From Bacillota bacterium (GTDB lineage Bacteria; Bacillota; Clostridia; Peptostreptococcales; Anaerovoracaceae), in the NCBI GenBank assembly GCA_017619905.1, contig JAFZRK010000170.1, positions 1-22,364 on the forward strand: 22,364 nucleotides of DNA, in the 5' to 3' direction. The stretch's first letter is position 1, and every line of letters begins with the position of its first letter. Positions 21,287-22,364 of the stretch are shown here, one piece after another. A model generated the notes under the pieces. It made no database searches. It worked only from the letters and a program-made list of their open reading frames with translations, and was not told where the DNA came from. Position numbers and translations under genes: made by a program.

Positions 21287-21825
21287 TATTCTTTAGCGAT
21301 CACCTGGGTCAGCTCTTTTTCAAGAGATTTCGAGGTCTCAGTCGGCTCGTCCTCGGATACCGACGGGAACGCTCCGAATATATCCTGACTCATGTTGTCG
21401 AAACGGTCCAGTTCCGCCTGAAGGATGTTCCTGAAGCGGTTCTTTATGGAAGCGACTCTGTAGCCCAGATCCTTCTCCTCGTCCTTGAGACGGTCAACGC
21501 TCTCCTGAGCGGAGCGGATGAGCTGATCCGCGTTGAGCTGCGCGTTCTTCATTATGATGTCCGCGCGCTTCTCCGCGCTGGCAGAGATCTCGTTCATAAG
21601 GCCCTTGGCGGATTCCAGAGTCCTGATTACAGCTCCTTCCTGCGCCTTGTACTCGTCCAGTTTGGCGTTGGCAGCGGCAAGAGTCTCCTCCAGGGCCGCC
21701 TTCTCGGACAGAAGCTCTTCCAGGGAAGTGGTGAGTTCGTCCAGGAATACGTCGACCTGGTCCGCGTTGTAGCCCCTTACGGCTTTGTCGAATACTTTTT
21801 CCTGTATCTCCTGAGGTGTGATCAT
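21286..21825 (-). CDS. divIVA: DivIVA domain cell-division/polarity protein
   Basis: DivIVA proteins recognise curved membrane at septa and poles and recruit division or growth proteins. The N-terminal lipid-binding and dimerising domain is intact: ITPQEIQEKVFDKAVRGYNA followed by DQVDVFLDEL. A long coiled coil follows (roughly residues 28-150) and a short acidic tail. The length of 179 residues is normal. AGGAGG stands close before the ATG. It sits between yggT and lspA; ylmH, commonly found between yggT and divIVA, is absent. Confidence 0.95.
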   Translation of the reverse strand: MITPQEIQEKVFDKAVRGYNADQVDVFLDELTTSLEELLSEKAALEETLAAANAKLDEYKAQEGAVIRTLESAKGLMNEISASAEKRADIIMKNAQLNADQLIRSAQESVDRLKDEEKDLGYRVASIKNRFRNILQAELDRFDNMSQDIFGAFPSVSEDEPTETSKSLEKELTQVIAKE

Positions 21826-21843
21826 ATGAATCCTCCTGTTTTC

Positions 21844-22119
21844 CTAATACAGAAATGCCGCTATCAGACGATAAACGATTCCTAAAAGGATCATCGTTAT
21901 CCATGGCGACAGATCTATAGGCAGATTAATATTGAACCTGTACAGAAGCTTCCGGACAGGAAGCAGCATAGGTTCCACTATACGTGCAAGCTTGACGAAA
22001 TAGTCGTAAGCCCTGTTGCCGGGCCTTACGAACCACGTAGCGATGCAGTAGACCAGTATAGAAAGATCGGCGACCCTGTAGACAAGATACAGGGCCGATC
22101 TTATCAGTCCGAGCAGCAT
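21844..22119 (-). CDS. YggT family membrane protein
   Basis: This is a 91-residue integral membrane protein with two hydrophobic regions around a conserved loop: ILVYCIATWFVRPGN, then VKLARIVEPMLLPVRKLLYR and DLSPWITMILLGIVYRL, which is the YggT/YlmG pattern. The family is linked to division and nucleoid or membrane organisation (YlmG in Bacillota, CCB3 in plastids), but its molecular role is not known. GGAGG stands ten bases before the ATG. It lies 18 bases after sepF and 18 before divIVA. Confidence 0.92.
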   Translation of the reverse strand: MLLGLIRSALYLVYRVADLSILVYCIATWFVRPGNRAYDYFVKLARIVEPMLLPVRKLLYRFNINLPIDLSPWITMILLGIVYRLIAAFLY

Positions 22120-22137
22120 TTCTGCAGGCCCTCCGGC

Positions 22138-22364
22138 TTATCTCCACATGCTCTTTGAGCTGTCGGGAGCGGCGACCTGCTTGGTGCTGTCTTTATATGT
22201 AACGTCTACGTTCTCCGGCGCGAACACGAAGATGTTGTTCGTTACCTTCTGGACGTTTCCGTTGAGCGCGTAGGTGGCTCCGGAGAGGAAGTCGAATATC
22301 TTTCTCGCCACATCGGTCTCGAGGTTCTCGAGGTTGATGATGACGGGCTTCTTCGCCTTGAGGC
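22138..22364 (-). CDS. sepF: Cell division protein SepF (C-terminal part)
   Basis: These are the last 74 residues of SepF, cut by the window edge. SepF tethers FtsZ filaments to the membrane through an N-terminal amphipathic helix, which is outside the window, and a C-terminal polymerising domain. The visible domain reads KKPVIINLENLETDVARKIF, DFLSGATYALNGNVQKV and NIFVFAPENVDV, a clear SepF match, and ends in a short tail (DSSKSMWR) with a TAA stop at 22140-22138. It heads the sepF-yggT-divIVA-lspA-rluD block. Confidence 0.96.
   Translation of the reverse strand, partial: LKAKKPVIINLENLETDVARKIFDFLSGATYALNGNVQKVTNNIFVFAPENVDVTYKDSTKQVAAPDSSKSMWR

Noticed and set aside
1..22364. tRNA or rRNA genes, CRISPR arrays, insertion sequences, phage or defence genes
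   Set aside because: I looked for them in the intergenic regions and frames and saw none; all longer frames not listed are shadows of the genes described.

Overview
This window looks like chromosome of a Gram-positive anaerobe of the Bacillota (Firmicutes), most likely class Clostridia, with moderate G+C. The evidence is a low-GC-Gram-positive style division cluster (sepF, yggT, divIVA), lspA, rqcH, a ThiT-type ECF thiamine transporter behind a TPP riboswitch, a lipoprotein serpin of the kind found in gut Clostridia, and strong AGGAGG-type ribosome binding sites on many genes. I cannot place it in a family or genus. Nearly all genes lie on the minus strand; only the WYL regulator and yicC are on the plus strand. 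No tRNA, rRNA, CRISPR array, insertion sequence or phage gene was seen, and no gene-free gap exceeds about 250 bases.

Layout, in the direction of minus-strand transcription (right to left). (1) 22364-18227: sepF (partial), yggT, divIVA, lspA, rluD, a 2-oxoacid-dehydrogenase-type acyltransferase homologue and pgeF. It is tightly packed with overlaps and closes with a strong terminator. (2) 18157-16736: a secreted lipoprotein serpin. (3) yicC (plus strand) and rqcH (minus strand) diverge from about 15700. (4) 14065-13824: a gap with an orphan near-consensus promoter and two hairpin terminators, a candidate small RNA. (5) 13823-12659: gmk, rpoZ and a small two-helix membrane protein. (6) 12658-10745: a structured leader, then rpsB and tsf. 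(7) 10663-7438: accessory genes, namely a PNPOx-like flavoprotein, a WYL regulator, traX and trxB. (8) 7423-6669: TPP riboswitch and thiT. (9) 6644-1: the operon pyrH, frr, uppS, cdsA, dxr, rseP, ispG and a truncated MATE exporter.

The genes form recognisable units. pyrH/frr/rpsB/tsf serve UMP supply and translation. dxr and ispG (MEP pathway), uppS (C55 lipid carrier) and cdsA (CDP-diacylglycerol) serve the envelope, with rseP as intramembrane protease. The sepF-to-rluD block serves division and lipoprotein processing, and LspA would process the serpin encoded downstream. The standard Bacillota order is altered in several places: rpsB-tsf is separated from pyrH-frr by about 4 kb of accessory genes, no ylmH lies between yggT and divIVA, and a MATE gene follows ispG.

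I did not find an obviously new multi-gene system. The best leads are the structured rpsB leader, the candidate small RNA between rqcH and gmk, the serpin with an atypical reactive loop, the acyltransferase homologue lacking the catalytic histidine, the TPP riboswitch whose antiterminator can be read directly from the sequence, and several genes that lack a Shine-Dalgarno sequence.
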